In this document: positions 61,875 to 64,000 of the stretch, in pieces
Numbering within the stretch: the first letter of the stretch is position 1
How the letters are laid out: the number at the start of each line of letters is the position of its first letter
NCBI GenBank assembly: GCA_002412885.1
Contig: DHVX01000086.1
Location: forward strand, 7,624-71,623
Source: Bacteroidales bacterium UBA5197
GTDB lineage: Bacteria > Bacteroidota > Bacteroidia > Bacteroidales > Lentimicrobiaceae
Direction: 5' to 3'
DNA: 64,000 bases
Notes under the pieces: model-generated
Told to the model about the DNA's origin: nothing
What the model saw: the letters and a program-made list of their open reading frames with translations, nothing else
Databases searched by the model: none
Program-made: the position numbers and the translations under genes

Positions 61875-63686
61875 ATGCAGAAACGTTGGGTATTGAAAGA
61901 GCGGGGTAATCCCGAAAAGGTTGCCGCTTTGTCCGCTGAGCTGGGCATTGGTCCTGTGCTGGCCGAGTTGCTGGTGCAGCGCGATGTTAACACTTTTGAG
62001 GAAGCTAAGGATTTTTTCAGGCCTACGCTGGATCAATTGCACGATCCTTTCCTGATGAAGGATATGGACAAAGCCGTGGAACGCGTTTTAAAAGCCATCA
62101 ACAATAAAGAAAAAATACTTGTTTACGGCGATTACGATGTTGATGGAACTACTGCCGTTTCGCTGGTTTATACTTTTCTGAGGGAGATTGGTCACGATGC
62201 GGTTGATTATTACATTCCCGACCGTTATTCAGAAGGTTACGGCATTTCGTTCAAAGGGGTTGATTTTGCACATGAAGAAGGTTTCGGGCTGGTGATTGCG
62301 CTGGATTGCGGGATCAAAGCCATCGAAAAAATCAAAAAAGCCAATGAATATGGTGTGGATTTTATCATCTGCGACCATCACCGCCCCGACGATCAATTGC
62401 CTGAAGCAGTGGCTGTGCTCGATGCCAAACGCCCCGATTGCAATTATCCGTTTAAGGAACTTTCGGGCTGCGGCGTGGGGTTTAAGCTGATTCAAGCCAT
62501 TGCTTCCAGCAAAAATATTCCCTTCACTATCCTCAATAAATACCTTGATCTTGTGGTGGTCAGCATTGCTTCTGATATTGTACCCATCACCGGCGAAAAC
62601 CGCATTCTGGCTTATTTCGGACTTCAGCTTATCAATCAGAACCCACGGCCGGGCTTTGAAGCCATACTCCGCTATTCAAACATCATCCGCAAACCTGAAG
62701 GGACTTATATCTCAGTACCACCTCCGCAAACCATCACCAACGGAAACGGCTTTGATGATTTTCCCTGCATTTTCAACCGCGAACTTACCATTTCTGATAT
62801 GGTTTTTCTGGTGGGGCCACGCATCAATGCAGCAGGACGTATTGAGAGCGGACGAAATTCGGTGAAGCTGCTGGTGTGTGCAACCCACGAAGAGGCCGAT
62901 ACCATCGCGCAGCAAATCAACGATTTCAACACCACCCGCCGCGATCTGGATGCCATCACCACCGATATGGCTATGGATGCAATTAAAACAGATGCCCGCC
63001 TTCGCGATGCCTGCTCAACCGTGGTTTATCACCAAGACTGGCACAAAGGAGTCATCGGAATTGTTGCTTCACGGCTTATTGAAACTTATTACCGGCCAAC
63101 CATTGTGCTTACCCAAAGCAACGGATTGGTGACCGGTTCCGCCCGATCGATAAAAGATTTTGACATTTATGATGCCATAGACGAATGCAGCGAATTGCTC
63201 GAACATTTTGGTGGTCATAAATATGCTGCCGGTCTTTCGATGAAGCCTGAAAATCTGGAAGCTTTTATCGAGAAGTTTGAAGGCGTGGTTAAAAAGGGGC
63301 TTACTGAAGATATGTTATCGCCTGAAGTGGAGATTGATCTGAAAATAAACCTGAACGAGATTGGTCCGAGATTTTATAAAGTGCTGAAACAATTTGCCCC
63401 GTTCGGCCCGGGAAATATGTCACCGGTTTTTCAAACCGATGGGGTAATTGACAATGGTTACGGACGAATTGTCGGCAAAAACCACCTTAAGCTCACCATC
63501 GGTCATCATGAGATTGCCTCAGCTCCATTCGCTGCCATAGCTTTTCAGCAAGGCGATCATTTTAATTACATCAGTCAGGGAAAACCATTCAGCATTTGCT
63601 ATCATATTGAAGAAAACGAGTGGAACAATCAGAAATCCATTCAACTGAATATCAAGGATATAAAGATACCGGTAAAGGAGGGATAA
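61875..63686 (+). CDS. recJ: Single-stranded-DNA-specific exonuclease RecJ
   Basis: A 603-residue DHH-family nuclease. Catalytic motifs are VYGDYDVDGTTA near 84-95, ALDCGIKA near 141-148 and the CDHHRPDD DHH box at about 166-173. GPRINAAGRIESGRN and the DHHA1 GGHKYAAGLSM near 449-459 follow, with a C-terminal OB fold. RecJ degrades 5' ends in RecF-pathway repair and mismatch repair, the same pathway as RecO at the other end of the window. A TAATTTTA stretch about 20 bases before the ATG may be its -7 box. Confidence 0.96.
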   Translation: MQKRWVLKERGNPEKVAALSAELGIGPVLAELLVQRDVNTFEEAKDFFRPTLDQLHDPFLMKDMDKAVERVLKAINNKEKILVYGDYDVDGTTAVSLVYTFLREIGHDAVDYYIPDRYSEGYGISFKGVDFAHEEGFGLVIALDCGIKAIEKIKKANEYGVDFIICDHHRPDDQLPEAVAVLDAKRPDCNYPFKELSGCGVGFKLIQAIASSKNIPFTILNKYLDLVVVSIASDIVPITGENRILAYFGLQLINQNPRPGFEAILRYSNIIRKPEGTYISVPPPQTITNGNGFDDFPCIFNRELTISDMVFLVGPRINAAGRIESGRNSVKLLVCATHEEADTIAQQINDFNTTRRDLDAITTDMAMDAIKTDARLRDACSTVVYHQDWHKGVIGIVASRLIETYYRPTIVLTQSNGLVTGSARSIKDFDIYDAIDECSELLEHFGGHKYAAGLSMKPENLEAFIEKFEGVVKKGLTEDMLSPEVEIDLKINLNEIGPRFYKVLKQFAPFGPGNMSPVFQTDGVIDNGYGRIVGKNHLKLTIGHHEIASAPFAAIAFQQGDHFNYISQGKPFSICYHIEENEWNNQKSIQLNIKDIKIPVKEG

Positions 63687-63719
63687 GAGGTGCAGTTGCA
63701 GCTTTTGTTTTAGATTTTA

Positions 63720-63850
63720 TATCCCCCTTTTATCCTCCTTTCGGAAAAGCGGGACGATAAGTCCGTGTTTTTCAGAGACTTGATTGAAAGCGATTTGACA
63801 GTTTTTTATCCCCCTCTTATCCCCCTTTCGGAAAAGGGGGACGATAAATT
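63720..63850. repeat. Direct repeat after recJ
   Basis: Two copies of TATCC(T/C)CCTTTCGGAAAAG with a GGGACGATAA tail lie at about 63734-63765 and 63819-63850. Both are preceded by runs of ATCCCCCTT. The remaining bases to the window end hold no gene; there is only a CCCCTG/CAGGGG hairpin near 63964-63979. Confidence 0.7.
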
Positions 63851-64000
63851 TCGTTTTTTTAGATGCTTTTATAATTAAAAAATACCCCTGCTAGCGGGTT
63901 AAAATTCATGCCACTAATAATAAAGATCTTAAAATATTCAGAAATCCTGGTGGAACGGTTCTCCCCCTGATCGCAGGGGTAATGGTGCTAACATAATAAA

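Overview
The window looks like chromosomal DNA of a member of the Bacteroidota (Bacteroidales/Marinilabiliales-like). The reasons are several secreted proteins ending in type A C-terminal sorting domains of the type IX secretion system (T9SS), perfect TAnnTTTG -7 promoter boxes in front of several genes, a lack of obvious Shine-Dalgarno sites, Omp28/DUF6029/TlpA and SPOR-domain proteins, and LuxR-type helix-turn-helix tails of the Bacteroidota kind. No rRNA, tRNA or CRISPR array was recognised.

Layout. 1-9.8 kb is mostly housekeeping: partial class II fructose-bisphosphate aldolase, an eIF2B-family protein, a SPOR protein, a double Usp, RecO, a GT-C glycosyltransferase, a divergent isoaspartyl dipeptidase/secreted cyanophycinase pair, and a ferredoxin-nitroreductase. 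A 324-bp MITE-like element with perfect 20-bp ends separates recO from the glycosyltransferase gene. 9.8-21.5 kb is one minus-strand block centred on phosphate: DUF47/PhoU-like protein, a PiT phosphate permease fused to a LuxR-type DNA-binding tail, an OprO/P-like porin and a four-repeat lamin-tail lipoprotein form one operon closed by a terminator. It is followed by a CYTH gene pair with its own terminator, an SLC13/DASS permease, a two-TM orphan and a T9SS protein. 22-29 kb encodes two secreted T9SS repeat proteins sharing an unrecognised ~275-residue module. 29-37.4 kb holds two very large soluble PAS histidine kinases. 37.8-47.5 kb holds lipA, manA, a TlpA/DUF6029/Omp28 operon, an M28 peptidase, an AraC regulator and an oadA/pycB-like carboxyltransferase.

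47.5-54.2 kb is the most unusual stretch. Four unrelated minus-strand genes (an Mrr-type restriction enzyme, two orphans and a secreted T9SS propeller protein) are laid out like integron cassettes. Each begins just inside a GTTAGC- or GTTGTG-type core and ends with a sequence complementary to its own start, and the spacers are long repeats with internal imperfect palindromes. No integrase is visible and an IS1182-family element sits in one spacer. The array lies between oadA and mreD, on the side of mreBCD where mrdA/rodA would usually follow.

54.5-64 kb: purH-mreB-mreC-mreD on the minus strand, a palindrome-rich spacer of about 880 bp, a MacB/FtsX-type permease, an FRG-domain protein and recJ. 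Small REP-like repeats and inverted repeats are scattered through the intergenic regions (4, 43, 48-50, 54, 58.7, 60.7 and 63.8 kb).
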